From contig DASUYK010000135.1 of assembly GCA_036377415.1 (NCBI GenBank), positions 1 to 61,125 on the forward strand: a stretch of DNA of 61,125 nucleotides, read 5' to 3'. Below are positions 24,657 through 34,929 of the stretch, one piece after another. Below the pieces are notes generated by a model. It did no database searches and was not told where the DNA came from. It saw only the letters and a program-made list of their open reading frames with translations. Source of the DNA: DASUPK01 sp036377415. Lineage in GTDB: Bacteria; Actinomycetota; Thermoleophilia; Solirubrobacterales; 70-9. The position numbers and the translations under genes are program-made. Position 1 is the stretch's first letter. The number at the start of each line of letters is the position of its first letter.

Positions 24657-25679
24657 ATGGCAGTCAAGGTGGGCATCAACGGCTTCGGGCGCATCGGGCG
24701 GAACCTCTTCCGCGCGGCCCACGAGGCGGGCTCCGACCTCGAGTTCGTCGCGGTCAACGACCTGATCGACGCCGACATGTGCGCCCACCTACTCAAGTAC
24801 GACTCGATCCTGGGGCGTTTCCCAGGCGAGGTGGAGGTCTCCGACGGTGGGATCAAGATCGACGGCACCGAGCTCAAGGTGCTGAACGAGAAGGATCCCG
24901 CGGCGCTCCCGTGGGGCGACCTCGGGGTCGAGGTCGTGATCGAGTCCACGGGCCTGTTCACGAAGCGCGAGGGCGCCGAGAAGCACCTCGAGGCCGGCGC
25001 GAAGAAGGTGATCATCTCCGCCCCCGCCACCGATCCGGACGTCACCGTCGTCCTCGGCGTCAACTTCGAGTCAGACTACGACCCCGAGAAGCACAACATC
25101 ATCTCCAACGCCTCCTGCACCACGAACTGCCTGGCGCCCGTGGCGAAGGTCCTCAACGACACCGTGGGGATCGAGCGGGGGTTGATGACCACGATCCACG
25201 CCTACACGGCGGACCAGCGGCTCCAGGACATGCCCCACAAGGACAAGCGCCGGGCGCGGGCGGCGGCGATCAACCTGATCCCGACCAGCACCGGAGCGGC
25301 GAAGGCGATCGGCCTCGTGCTTCCCGACCTGCAGGGCAAGCTCAACGGGATGTCGGTACGCGCGCCTATCGTCACGGGATCGCTGGTCGACCTCGTTTGC
25401 GACGTCTCGAAGGAGACCAGCGCCGAGCAGATCAACGCGGCGATGAAGGACGCCGCATCGGGGCCGCTGGCGGGAATCCTCAGGTACACCGAGGACCCGA
25501 TCGTCTCCACCGATATCGTCACCGATCCGCATTCGTCGGTCTTCGATGCCGAGCAGACCAGGGTGGTCGACGGAACCTTCGTCAAGCTCCTCTCCTGGTA
25601 CGACAACGAGTGGGGCTACGCCACGCGCTGCGTCGAGCTGGCGGAGAAGGTGCTGCAGCCGGCCGCCGTAAGTGCCTGA
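24657..25679 (+). CDS. gap: Glyceraldehyde-3-phosphate dehydrogenase (NAD type)
   Basis: 340 residues, type I GAPDH: Rossmann motif GINGFGRIGR, VNDL with Asp35 favouring NAD+, catalytic C154 (SNASCTTNCLAP), and the C-terminal SWYDNEWGYATRCV. Oxidises glyceraldehyde-3-phosphate to 1,3-bisphosphoglycerate. The ATG has AGGAGG 7 nt upstream. Candidate -10 hexamers lie at 24609 (TAGTTT) and 24622 (TAGAAA). First gene of a four-gene lower-glycolysis operon; the stop overlaps pgk. Confidence 0.97.
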   Translation: MAVKVGINGFGRIGRNLFRAAHEAGSDLEFVAVNDLIDADMCAHLLKYDSILGRFPGEVEVSDGGIKIDGTELKVLNEKDPAALPWGDLGVEVVIESTGLFTKREGAEKHLEAGAKKVIISAPATDPDVTVVLGVNFESDYDPEKHNIISNASCTTNCLAPVAKVLNDTVGIERGLMTTIHAYTADQRLQDMPHKDKRRARAAAINLIPTSTGAAKAIGLVLPDLQGKLNGMSVRAPIVTGSLVDLVCDVSKETSAEQINAAMKDAASGPLAGILRYTEDPIVSTDIVTDPHSSVFDAEQTRVVDGTFVKLLSWYDNEWGYATRCVELAEKVLQPAAVSA

Positions 25680-26877
25680 GGCGGGGGTACCCCGCTCGTT
25701 CGGCAAGGCGAGCGTCAGAGACGCGGAGGTTGAGGGACGCAGGGTCCTTCTGCGCGCGGACCTGAACGTTCCGCTGGAGGATGGCGAGGTCGGCGACGAC
25801 ACGCGTATCCGCGCCTCGCTGCCGACGATCGAGCTGCTCCGCGAGCGTGGCGCGAGCATAGTCCTCGTCTCCCACCTCGGTCGCCCGAAGGGGCACGACC
25901 CCGCGTTCTCGATGGGACCGGTCGGGAGGCGACTCGGCGAGCTGCTCGGCACGGAGGTGAAGCAGGCCCCGGCGGTCGTGGGGGACGCCGTCGCCGCGAT
26001 AGCCTCGGATCTCGGCTCCGGAGAGGTCCTGCTGCTCGAGAACAGCCGGTTCGAGCCCGGCGAGACGAAGAACGATCCACAGCTGGCCGAGGCGCTCGCC
26101 GGGCTCGCCGACGTGTACGTGAACGACGCGTTCGGCTCGGCTCATCGCGCGCACGCGACCACCGAGGGCGTCGCCCACCACCTCCCCGGCTACGCGGGAC
26201 TGCTGCTCGAGCGCGAGATGACGGAGCTGACCGCCGTGCGGGACGATCCCGAGCGGCCGCTCGTCGTCGTCCTCGGAGGCGCCAAGGTGACGGACAAGAT
26301 CGGCGTGATCGACCGCTTCCTGGGCTTCGCCGAGGAGATCCTGGTCGGCGGCGCGATGTGCTTCAGCTTCTTCAAGGCGGAGGGGCGCGATACGGGCAAC
26401 TCACTGGTCGAGGAGGAGGGGGTCGAATCCGCCAAGCGGGTCCTCGCCGACGCGCAGGGCAGCGACTCGATCCTGGACCTTCCGGAGGACCTCGTGCTCG
26501 GCCGAGCCCTCGAGGCTGCCACGGAGACACGCGAGCTGAACGGGGTCGACGTTCCGGAAGGCTGGATGGGCCTCGACATAGGCACGAATACCGCAGCCAA
26601 CTACGCGAAGCGGATCGCCGGCGCGGGCACGGTCTTCTGGAATGGCCCGATGGGCGCGTTCGAGGTCGAGCCTTTCGACGCCGGCACCCGGGCCGTTGCC
26701 GAGGCGGTGGCCGCAGCTTCCGGCCGCACGGTGGTCGGCGGTGGCGACTCGCTCGCCGCGCTCGCCCGCTTCGGCCTCGCCGACCACGTCGACTGGGCGT
26801 CCACCGGCGGCGGCGCGTCGCTCGAGCTGATGGAGGGGCAGGATCTCCCCGGCGTGGAGGCGCTGAAAGATGCCTGA
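25672..26877 (+). CDS. pgk: Phosphoglycerate kinase
   Basis: 401 residues from GTG 25672, overlapping gap by 8 bp. Substrate-binding RVLLRADLNVPLEDG and VLVSHLGRPKG, nucleotide-binding VVLGGAKVTDKIGVI, and C-terminal VVGGGDSLAAL with the STGGGASLELMEG tail are all conserved. Transfers the acyl phosphate of 1,3-bisphosphoglycerate to ADP. The stop overlaps tpiA by 8 bp. Confidence 0.97.
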   Translation: MPEAGVPRSFGKASVRDAEVEGRRVLLRADLNVPLEDGEVGDDTRIRASLPTIELLRERGASIVLVSHLGRPKGHDPAFSMGPVGRRLGELLGTEVKQAPAVVGDAVAAIASDLGSGEVLLLENSRFEPGETKNDPQLAEALAGLADVYVNDAFGSAHRAHATTEGVAHHLPGYAGLLLEREMTELTAVRDDPERPLVVVLGGAKVTDKIGVIDRFLGFAEEILVGGAMCFSFFKAEGRDTGNSLVEEEGVESAKRVLADAQGSDSILDLPEDLVLGRALEAATETRELNGVDVPEGWMGLDIGTNTAANYAKRIAGAGTVFWNGPMGAFEVEPFDAGTRAVAEAVAAASGRTVVGGGDSLAALARFGLADHVDWASTGGGASLELMEGQDLPGVEALKDA

Positions 26878-27622
26878 CCGCACGCCGATCCTCGCTGCCA
26901 ACTGGAAGATGCACAAGACCATCGAGGAGACCGAGCGCTTCCTCGCCGAGTTCCTCCCGATGGTCCCCGACTCCGGCCCGGAGGTCGTGATCTGCCCCCC
27001 CTTCCCCTCGCTGAAGGCGGCGGTGGAGCACTGCGCCCAGAGCCCCGCGCGCGTCGCCGCACAGAACATGCACGAGGCAGACAGCGGCGCGTTCACCGGC
27101 GAGGTGTCGGCGCCGATGCTCCAGGAACTCGGCGTCGACGGCGTGATCCTCGGGCACTCCGAGCGGCGTCAGTACTTCGGAGAGAGCGATGAGGCCCTCT
27201 GCCGAAAGGTCCCCGCCGCGCTCGGTGCCGGCCTCGAGCCGATCCTGTGCGTGGGTGAGAGCGAGTCGCAGAGGGACGCTGATCAGACGGGGGACGTGCT
27301 CACCCGCCAGATCGAGGCCGACCTCGCCGAAGTTCCCGATCGCCGGCTCGCCGGGGTCGTCATCGCGTACGAGCCGATCTGGGCGATCGGAACCGGCAGG
27401 ACCGCGACCACCGAGCAGGCGCAGGAGGCGATCGCGCTGATCCGCGGTCTGATCGAGAGCCGCTCGGGGGAGGCTGCGGCCGCGATCCGGATCCTGTACG
27501 GCGGCTCGGTCAAGCCGGGCAACGCCGAGGAGCTGATCTCCCAGCCCGACGTCGACGGCGGGCTCGTCGGCGGCGCCAGTCTCGAACCCGATGACTTCGC
27601 GGCGATTGTCGCCGCCGCCTGA
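26870..27622 (+). CDS. tpiA: Triosephosphate isomerase
   Basis: 250 residues, standard TIM barrel. Catalytic Lys13 (AANWKMHK), His in ILGHSERR and Glu in IAYEPIWAIGTGRTAT are present, as is the phosphate-binding end LYGGSVKPGN. Overlaps pgk by 8 bp and is followed 12 bp later by gpmI, so the enzymes are made together. Confidence 0.97.
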   Translation: MPDRTPILAANWKMHKTIEETERFLAEFLPMVPDSGPEVVICPPFPSLKAAVEHCAQSPARVAAQNMHEADSGAFTGEVSAPMLQELGVDGVILGHSERRQYFGESDEALCRKVPAALGAGLEPILCVGESESQRDADQTGDVLTRQIEADLAEVPDRRLAGVVIAYEPIWAIGTGRTATTEQAQEAIALIRGLIESRSGEAAAAIRILYGGSVKPGNAEELISQPDVDGGLVGGASLEPDDFAAIVAAA

Positions 27623-27634
27623 GCCGCCCCGCCG

Positions 27635-29175
<1,541 letters not shown>

Positions 29176-29179
<4 letters not shown>

Positions 29180-29204
29180 CATGAGGTGACTAAGGTTTTA
29201 TGAT
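29176..29204 (+). promoter_or_regulatory. Consensus sigma-A promoter of hsp20
   Basis: TTGACA at 29176-29181, a 17-nt spacer, then TATGAT at 29199-29204. This is the best match to a housekeeping promoter in the window. The -35 overlaps the gpmI stop codon. No HrcA (CIRCE) or HspR (HAIR) inverted repeat is visible around it. Confidence 0.85.
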
Positions 29205-29264
29205 GCTGTCGTACAAATAGATTTTGGCTCTCGAAAGCGAAAAGAGCCGAAGGAGGTGAGAGTT

Positions 29265-29735
29265 ATGGCACTGGTTCGATGGGACCCGATGCGCGAGCTC
29301 GACTCGCTACAGGGGGACATGAACCGCCTCTTCGACCGCTTCTTCGCGGGCCGGACCCCGAACGGAATCTCGCGTCGCTGGATTCCCGCGATGGACCTGG
29401 TCGAGACCGAGGACCACTTGGTCCTGCGGGGCGACCTCCCCGGGATGAGCGAGGACGACGTCAACATCGAGATCAAGGACGGCGTACTCACGGTCTCCGG
29501 CGAGCGCAAGGCCGAGCACGAGGACAAGGGCGAGGGCTATCACCGTGTCGAGCGCGCCTTCGGCAGCTTCTCCCGGTCGCTCAGCCTGCCGCAGGGCGTC
29601 GACCCCGAGGGGATCGAGGCGAAGTTCGACAATGGCGTCCTCGAGGTCCGGATCCCGAGGCCGGCCGAGGCGAAGCCGACTCGAGTGCAGATCGGCAAGG
29701 GCACGGTCGAGGGCTCCGGCGAAGAGAAGAAGTAG
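29265..29735 (+). CDS. Hsp20/alpha-crystallin small heat-shock protein
   Basis: 156 residues from ATG 29265, preceded by a full-strength ribosome site AAGGAGGTGAG; an upstream GTG in frame overlaps that site and is rejected. The alpha-crystallin domain runs from about 40 to 135 (MDLVETEDHLVLRGDLPGM; DGVLTVSGERK; FDNGVLEVRIPRP). A holdase chaperone forming oligomers. Strong promoter and ribosome site indicate high expression. Confidence 0.95.
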   Translation: MALVRWDPMRELDSLQGDMNRLFDRFFAGRTPNGISRRWIPAMDLVETEDHLVLRGDLPGMSEDDVNIEIKDGVLTVSGERKAEHEDKGEGYHRVERAFGSFSRSLSLPQGVDPEGIEAKFDNGVLEVRIPRPAEAKPTRVQIGKGTVEGSGEEKK

Positions 29736-29745
29736 ACGAGCACCA

Positions 29746-29773
29746 GGCGGCCGCATCCGCACATGCGGCCGCC
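29746..29773 (+). terminator. Hairpin terminator after hsp20
   Basis: A perfect 11-bp stem, GGCGGCCGCAT with ATGCGGCCGCC, around a 6-nt loop, starting 10 nt after the stop codon. No U-tract follows. Confidence 0.7.
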
Positions 29774-29829
29774 ACAAACACCGCGGCCGGGTCAAGAGCG
29801 GCCGTTGGTGGTGCCGGCGTCGCGCGGCC

Positions 29830-29835
29830 TAGGCT
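29830..29835 (+). promoter_or_regulatory. -10 element TAGGCT before tgt
   Basis: TAGGCT lies 6 nt before GTG 29842 with no ribosome site, a leaderless arrangement. Confidence 0.5.
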
Positions 29836-29841
29836 TGGCCG

Positions 29842-31047
29842 GTGCGACGCAACCCGGACAGACTCCGATTCGAGATCGGGGCCCGCGACGGCGACGCCCG
29901 CGCGGGCCTGATTCATCTAGGCCACGGCGAGGTCCACACTCCCGCCTTCATTCCGCTTGCCACGAAGGGCAGCATCCGGGGCCTCTCGTCGGCGGAGGTC
30001 GCGGACCTCGGCTACGAGATGGTGCTCGGCAACACCTTCCATCTCCATCTCTCGCCGGGGGAGAGGCTGATTGCCGGCAGGGGCGGACTGCACGGGTTCA
30101 TGGGCTGGGAGCGGCCGATCATCACGGACTCCGGCGGATTCCAGGTCTTCTCACTCGCGCACGGCGGGGTCGCCGACGAGATCAAAGGGCGCCGCGGCAG
30201 CGTCGCGCGCGGGGCGAAGGTCGAGATCTCCGAGGAGGGGGTCGCCTTTCAATCGCTCCTCGACGGATCGAACCGCTTCCTCGGGCCCGAGGAGTCGATG
30301 CGGATCCAGGCCGCGCTCGGCTCGGACATCGCGCTCAGCTTCGACGAGTGCACCCCGGCCCACGCCGACCGCGACTACACCGCACGCTCGACCGAGCGCA
30401 CCCACCGGTGGCTCGACCGCTGCCTCGAGTGGCACGCGCGGGAGGGTCCGGCGCGCCAAGCGGTCTTCGGGATCGTTCAGGGAGGGGTCCACGAGGATCT
30501 GCGTCGGGCGTCGACCGAGCGGGTCGGAGCCGCGGCGGTCGACGGGATCGCGATCGGCGGCACCCTGGGTCGCGACAAGCAGGAGATGCACAGCGTCCTC
30601 GGGTTCACGGTGCCGCGCCTCCCCGTCGATGCCCCCCGCCACCTGCTCGGGATCGGCGAGGTCGACGACCTGATCGCCGGGATCGCCCTCGGGATCGACC
30701 TCTTCGACTGCGCGATCCCGACCCGGATCGCGAGGCATGGTGCGGCCCTCGCCCCCGAGGTGGGTGGCCGCTTCCGGATCGACCTGACGAAGTCCGCATT
30801 CGCGGAGGACGACGGACCGCCGGTGCCCGGGTGCCCGTGCGAGGCGTGCAGGCGCCACAGCCGCGCCTATCTCCACCACCTGGCGAGGGCGAAGGACCTC
30901 ACCGGCACCCGCCTGCTCACCCTCCACAACCTCACGTACATGCGGGAGCTCGTCTCGCGCGGCCGGGCTGCGATCGAGACCGGCTCGTTCGCCGCCTACT
31001 CCGCTCGCATTCTCGAGGGGGCGGCGCCGTGGGAGGCCGGATCCTGA
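29842..31047 (+). CDS. tgt: tRNA-guanine transglycosylase
   Basis: 401 residues from GTG 29842. TIM-barrel enzyme exchanging G34 for a queuosine precursor in tRNAs with GUN anticodons. Catalytic and binding motifs: ITDSGGFQVFS, FDECTPAHADRDYT, FGIVQGGVHEDLR, GIGEVDDLIAGI and DCAIPTRIARHG with the nucleophilic Asp. The zinc site is CPCEACRRHSR plus a His in LTLHNLTYM. No queuosine synthesis or uptake gene lies nearby. Confidence 0.95.
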   Translation: MRRNPDRLRFEIGARDGDARAGLIHLGHGEVHTPAFIPLATKGSIRGLSSAEVADLGYEMVLGNTFHLHLSPGERLIAGRGGLHGFMGWERPIITDSGGFQVFSLAHGGVADEIKGRRGSVARGAKVEISEEGVAFQSLLDGSNRFLGPEESMRIQAALGSDIALSFDECTPAHADRDYTARSTERTHRWLDRCLEWHAREGPARQAVFGIVQGGVHEDLRRASTERVGAAAVDGIAIGGTLGRDKQEMHSVLGFTVPRLPVDAPRHLLGIGEVDDLIAGIALGIDLFDCAIPTRIARHGAALAPEVGGRFRIDLTKSAFAEDDGPPVPGCPCEACRRHSRAYLHHLARAKDLTGTRLLTLHNLTYMRELVSRGRAAIETGSFAAYSARILEGAAPWEAGS

Positions 31048-31095
31048 GCGCTGGACTTCGTAGATTCGGCGACGGTGTTCGCGGCGGCCGCTTGC

Positions 31096-32289
31096 CTACT
31101 CGGTGTTCTCCTCGACGACGTCGCGAAGCGACTGGATCTGGTCCTGGACGTTGTCCTTGACGACCTGATCCAGGTCCACGCCCCCGCCTCCGCCGCCGCT
31201 GGCGAGGACGACGATCATCGCCACGACCGCGGCGAGCAGCAGGATCGCGATCAGGGCGAGCAGGTTCCGGGCCACCCCCGGCGCGCGCCGGCGCTGCTGG
31301 GGGACGGGGCGCTGCTCGCGCGGCGGTGCGACCCGCCTCTGTGGCCGCCGCTGGGTGCGCGTGCGCGGCAAGTGGCGTGTCGCGGCGGTGGCCTCCTCTC
31401 CGGCGAGGACGCGGGTCGCCGCGGTGCCGGTTGGCGAGACTCCGCTGAGCCCGTGGCGCAGCGCGTCGGCCAACTCGCCCGCGGCCGCGAAGCGCTGCGC
31501 CGGGTCGGACTCGAGGGCGACCAGGACCGCGTCGCCGACCGCCTGGGGGACCTCCTCCGCGTATGAGGAGGGGTGAAGCGGCTGTTCGGACTGCTGCCGG
31601 ACGGCGAGCTCCGCGAGCGATGCACCCTCATACGGCAGCCGGCCGGTGAGGAACTGGTACAGGACGACCCCGAGCGAGTAGACGTCGGACGACGGCGTCG
31701 CCTCATCGCCGCGCGCCTGCTCGGGGGCGAGATAGGCGGCGGTCCCGACGACCGAGCCGACCTGGGTGATCCGCGTCTGCTCGCTCGCCCGCGCGATTCC
31801 GAAGTCGGCCAGCTTCACGGTCATCTCGCCGCCGCCCGCCGGGCCCCCGATGATCATCAGGTTGCCCGGCTTCACGTCGCGGTGGATGATCCCGTGGCGG
31901 TGCGCGTAGTCGAGCCCGGCGCAGGCCTGGACGCCGATCTCGACGGTGGTTTCCGGATCGAGCCTGCCCTCCGCCTGAAGGAGCTGCGCCCCTGAGCGTC
32001 CGCGGACGTACTCCATGACGATGTAGTGGCGGCCCGAGTCGATCCCGGTGTCGTAGACCTGGACGATGTTGGGATGGACGAGCTTCGCCACCGCCAGGGC
32101 CTCGCGCCGGAAGCGGGCGACGAAGCGCTCGTCGTCGGAGAGGTGCTCGGCGAGGATCTTGACGGCGACGGTCCGCTCGAGGATCGTGTCCGTCGCGCGG
32201 AAGACCGACGACATCCCGCCGCTGCCGAGACGGTCCTCGATCCGGTAGCGGTCGGAGATCAGCTCGCCCTTGGGTCCGCGCGGGCTCAT
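31096..32289 (-). CDS. PknB-like transmembrane Ser/Thr protein kinase
   Basis: 397 residues from ATG 32289. Kinase motifs: glycine loop LGSGGMSSVF, VAVKIL, catalytic IIHRDVKPGN, ADFGIARA and AAYLAPEQ. Residues 280-335 are a Pro/Arg/Thr-rich cytoplasmic linker, followed by one membrane helix (LLALIAILLLAAVVAMIVVL) and only about 33 residues outside, with no PASTA repeats. Overlaps the upstream lipoprotein gene by ATGA, which may supply the missing sensor. A frame running 148 codons further upstream is a shadow of the lipoprotein gene. Confidence 0.93.
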   Translation of the reverse strand: MSPRGPKGELISDRYRIEDRLGSGGMSSVFRATDTILERTVAVKILAEHLSDDERFVARFRREALAVAKLVHPNIVQVYDTGIDSGRHYIVMEYVRGRSGAQLLQAEGRLDPETTVEIGVQACAGLDYAHRHGIIHRDVKPGNLMIIGGPAGGGEMTVKLADFGIARASEQTRITQVGSVVGTAAYLAPEQARGDEATPSSDVYSLGVVLYQFLTGRLPYEGASLAELAVRQQSEQPLHPSSYAEEVPQAVGDAVLVALESDPAQRFAAAGELADALRHGLSGVSPTGTAATRVLAGEEATAATRHLPRTRTQRRPQRRVAPPREQRPVPQQRRRAPGVARNLLALIAILLLAAVVAMIVVLASGGGGGGVDLDQVVKDNVQDQIQSLRDVVEENTE

Positions 32290-32801
32290 AGTCCTCCGGC
32301 CGCTCCCGGCCCGACCCCGCCGCTCGGGGTGGTGGGCTGAGTCTGGGTCTGCGTCTCGGTTTCGGTCGTCTTGGTCTGCGTCGGCTGCTCTCGCGTGGTC
32401 GTCGGCTGCGTCCGGGTGGTGGTCGGCTCCTCCCGGGTCGTGGTCACCTCCGCGGTGGTCGTCGGCTCGGTGGTCGTGGTCGGGCGCTCGCATTGCTCCG
32501 GATCGGCGAGCAGGAGCCTCAGGTTGTTGGCCCCGTTCTCGAGCGCCGAGCGCACCTCGTCGTCGACCGAGTCGGGGAGATCCTCGATCTCGGAGATCAG
32601 CGTCTCGGTTCTGTCGCTCGCGACGAGGCAGCTGCCCACCTCGACGTTGTCCTCGATCTCCTGGATCGACGAGAGCAGGGTCGTCCCTTCCTCCTCTGAG
32701 ATCGACGGCTCCGGTTCGTCGTCGCCGCCGCACGCGGTAAGCCCGAAGGCGCTCGCCGCCAAAACGAAGGCAAGGAGGAATGGCCGCAGCTTGTTCGGCA
32801 T
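32286..32801 (-). CDS. Lipoprotein with Thr-rich tail, partner of the Ser/Thr kinase
   Basis: 171 residues. Signal peptide with lipobox GLTAC (Cys near residue 24), then a ~75-residue domain with two Cys (GSCLVAS and PEQCERP) that could form a disulfide, and a ~70-residue tail rich in Thr, Gln, Pro and Glu typical of wall-spanning linkers. No known family. It is read from a -10 TAGTAT 7 nt upstream and is translationally coupled to the kinase, so I infer an external sensing or docking role. Confidence 0.78.
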   Translation of the reverse strand: MPNKLRPFLLAFVLAASAFGLTACGGDDEPEPSISEEEGTTLLSSIQEIEDNVEVGSCLVASDRTETLISEIEDLPDSVDDEVRSALENGANNLRLLLADPEQCERPTTTTEPTTTAEVTTTREEPTTTRTQPTTTREQPTQTKTTETETQTQTQPTTPSGGVGPGAAGGL

Positions 32802-32808
32802 CGCGGCG

Positions 32809-32814
32809 ATACTA
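32809..32814 (-). promoter_or_regulatory. -10 element TAGTAT before the lipoprotein-kinase operon
   Basis: Minus-strand TAGTAT ends 7 nt before ATG 32801. There is no ribosome site, so the operon message is probably leaderless. Confidence 0.6.
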
Positions 32815-32857
32815 GCTGGGGGCCCTCCGGGGCTCGGCCCGCTCCGCTTCGGCGCGA

Positions 32858-33595
32858 TCATTGGCCCACGTAGAGGCGGTCCGCGAGCAGCTCGGGCAGG
32901 CCGGCGTCCCGAATCGGCTGGGCGGCGCGGTCGATCTCGTACTCGACCCGGTGATAGGTCGCCCTCCACTCGTTGGTGTCGAGCTCGAGCCAGGCGGCGC
33001 GCGGGTCGCCGTCCCGGGGCTGCCCGACGCTGCCCGGATTGAGCAGCCAGCGGTCCTCGGAGAGATCGAGCTCCCTTCCGTTCTCGGCCTGGCCGCCGCC
33101 GTTGGACCCGGTCGGCCCCGGGCCGTCGGAGAACCAGAGGGCGACGTGGGAGTGACCGATCAGCCCGACGCGGCCGCTCTGCTCCTCCATGCACTCCCGC
33201 GCCTGGTCGACCGCGAGCACGTACTCCCAGACCGGATCCCGGGGCGAGGCGTGATAGAGCCCGACCTCGTGCTCGGTGTTCTCCGGGCTCAGCGACTTCA
33301 GGAACTCGATCGTCTCCAGCCGGCTGTTCTCCCGTGTCCACTCGACGGCCGCCGCGGCGGAGGCCGAGAACACCTCTGTGCTGATCTCGCCGGTCACGGC
33401 GAGGTCGTGGTTGCCGACGAGGCTGAGCTCGCAGCCCTCGGAGACCAGCTTCGCGCACTCATCCGGCTGTGCGCCGTACCCGACCACGTCGCCCAGGCAC
33501 CAGCGTCGCTCGACCCCCGTGTCGTCGATCGCGCCCAGCACCGCCTCGAGCGCCGGCAGGTTGCTGTGGATGTCGGTGAGGATGGCGACTCGCAT
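32858..33595 (-). CDS. Calcineurin-like metallophosphoesterase
   Basis: 245 residues from ATG 33595. Dimetal motifs in order: TDIHSN, LGDVVGYG, VGNHD, a His in LYHASPRD, and GHSHV. It resembles the YfcE/diadenosine-tetraphosphatase-like group; substrate unknown. An alternative GTG at 33628 adds 11 residues and sits closer to the minus-strand -10 (TACGAT), so it could be the true start. It lies divergent from the M48 protease. Confidence 0.9.
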   Translation of the reverse strand: MRVAILTDIHSNLPALEAVLGAIDDTGVERRWCLGDVVGYGAQPDECAKLVSEGCELSLVGNHDLAVTGEISTEVFSASAAAAVEWTRENSRLETIEFLKSLSPENTEHEVGLYHASPRDPVWEYVLAVDQARECMEEQSGRVGLIGHSHVALWFSDGPGPTGSNGGGQAENGRELDLSEDRWLLNPGSVGQPRDGDPRAAWLELDTNEWRATYHRVEYEIDRAAQPIRDAGLPELLADRLYVGQ

Positions 33596-33639
33596 CGAGC
33601 GGGCGGACGAGACGGAAGGGCCCCGCACGGAGGGGGCCG

Positions 33640-33646
33640 TATCGTA
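33640..33646. promoter_or_regulatory. Symmetric -10: TATCGT (+) and TACGAT (-) overlapped
   Basis: The heptamer TATCGTA gives TATCGT on the plus strand, 6 nt before ATG 33652, and TACGAT on the minus strand, 12 nt before GTG 33628 of the metallophosphoesterase. The two -10 elements share five base pairs. Confidence 0.5.
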
Positions 33647-33651
33647 GGGCG

Positions 33652-34929
33652 ATGCCCAGAACGAAGCGCCCGAGGTGGGCGGTCGCGGCAGGCTCGTCCC
33701 GCTGGGTCCGCCTCGGCGTCACCGCCGTAGCGGCGGTCGTCGTCGCGGAGGCCGCAGCGTGGCTGCTCCGGCCGCGCGACGTCGTCGAGCCGGTCAACGT
33801 CGACGAGAGCGCATACTTTCCCGGTGAGCAGCTCGAGACCGCGCGCGACTTCGCCTCCGGCCAGCGCCTGATCCTGGTCGGCAGTCTGCTGGCGGAGGGA
33901 GTGGTCCTCTTCCTCCTCGCGAGCGGCCGGCCGGCGGCGACCAGGCGCACCCTGGAGCGGCTCGGAGCCCGGCCCGTCCTCGGGGGCGCGGCGGCGGCGG
34001 CGGGACTCTCGGTGGTCGTCGCCGTGACCACCCTTCCCCTCGGGATCGCGGCTCACGAGCGCTCGGTCGACGTCGGGCTCTCGACGCAGGGCATCGCCGG
34101 CTGGTTCGGTGACTGGGGCAAGTCGACCGCGATCGGGGCAACCCTCGCGGGCGTCGTCGGCACGCTCGCCCTCGCCCTGATGCGCCGGTTCGGATCGCGC
34201 TGGTGGATTCCCGGCAGTGTCGGCGTCGTCGCGGCCGCAGCCGTCCTCACCTGGCTCGCCCCCGTCGTGCTGGCGCCGCTGTTCAACAAGTTCGAGACCC
34301 TCCCCCCCGGACAGGCGCGCGATGACGTCCTCGAGCTCGCCGCGAAGGCCGACGTCGACATCGGCGAGGTCTACCGGGTCGACGCGAGCCGGCGGACGAA
34401 CGCGATCAACGCCTACGTGAACGGGCTCGGCCCTTCGAAGCGCGTCGTCCTCTACGACACGCTGCTGGAGGACCTCGACCGCGATGAGCGCCGCTCGGTG
34501 GTCGCGCACGAGCTCGCCCACGTCGAGGGCAACGACATCGGGCGCGGCCTGCTGTTCGTCGCGATCGCGACCCCGCTCGCGCTGATCTTCGCGAGCGGGA
34601 TGGCCCGCGAGATCGCACGCCGCCGTGGCGTCGAGCCGGGGGAGCCGGCGTTCCTCCCGCCCTTCGCGCTCGCGATCGCGGTGGCGGCGTTCGCGATCGG
34701 GATCGCCGGAAACCAACTCTCCCGCGGCGTCGAGGCCCGCGCGGACACCTTCGCCCTCGAGCTCACAGACGATCCGCGGGGCCTGATCGAGCTCCAGCGG
34801 GAGCTCGCCGCGCGGAACGTCGCCGATCCGAATCCGCCCGATCTCTACAGCGCCCTGTTCCGAACCCATCCGGAGATCGTCGATCGGATCGGAGCCGCCC
34901 TCGCCTGGGAGCGCGGCGAGCGGCCTTGA
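33652..34929 (+). CDS. M48 (Ste24/CAAX-protease-like) membrane metalloprotease
   Basis: 425 residues with six or seven membrane helices. The zinc motif HELAH is in SVVAHELAHVEGND, with a third ligand Glu in RGVEARADTFAL; NAINAYVNGLGPSKRVVLYDTLL is the family signature before the zinc site. Members cleave membrane or misfolded envelope proteins. The start is fixed by the -10 at 33640. The stop overlaps rlmH (TTGA). Confidence 0.93.
   Translation: MPRTKRPRWAVAAGSSRWVRLGVTAVAAVVVAEAAAWLLRPRDVVEPVNVDESAYFPGEQLETARDFASGQRLILVGSLLAEGVVLFLLASGRPAATRRTLERLGARPVLGGAAAAAGLSVVVAVTTLPLGIAAHERSVDVGLSTQGIAGWFGDWGKSTAIGATLAGVVGTLALALMRRFGSRWWIPGSVGVVAAAAVLTWLAPVVLAPLFNKFETLPPGQARDDVLELAAKADVDIGEVYRVDASRRTNAINAYVNGLGPSKRVVLYDTLLEDLDRDERRSVVAHELAHVEGNDIGRGLLFVAIATPLALIFASGMAREIARRRGVEPGEPAFLPPFALAIAVAAFAIGIAGNQLSRGVEARADTFALELTDDPRGLIELQRELAARNVADPNPPDLYSALFRTHPEIVDRIGAALAWERGERP

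Noticed and set aside
29746..29773. Paired GCGGCCGC motifs read as a recombination or attachment site
   Set aside because: They form the two arms of a perfect terminator stem directly behind hsp20; no integrase or duplicated flank is present.
32290..32733. N-terminal extension of the Ser/Thr kinase by 148 codons
   Set aside because: The extension is an out-of-frame reading of the lipoprotein's Thr-rich tail; the ATG at 32289 forms a normal ATGA overlap and the kinase domain starts right after it.
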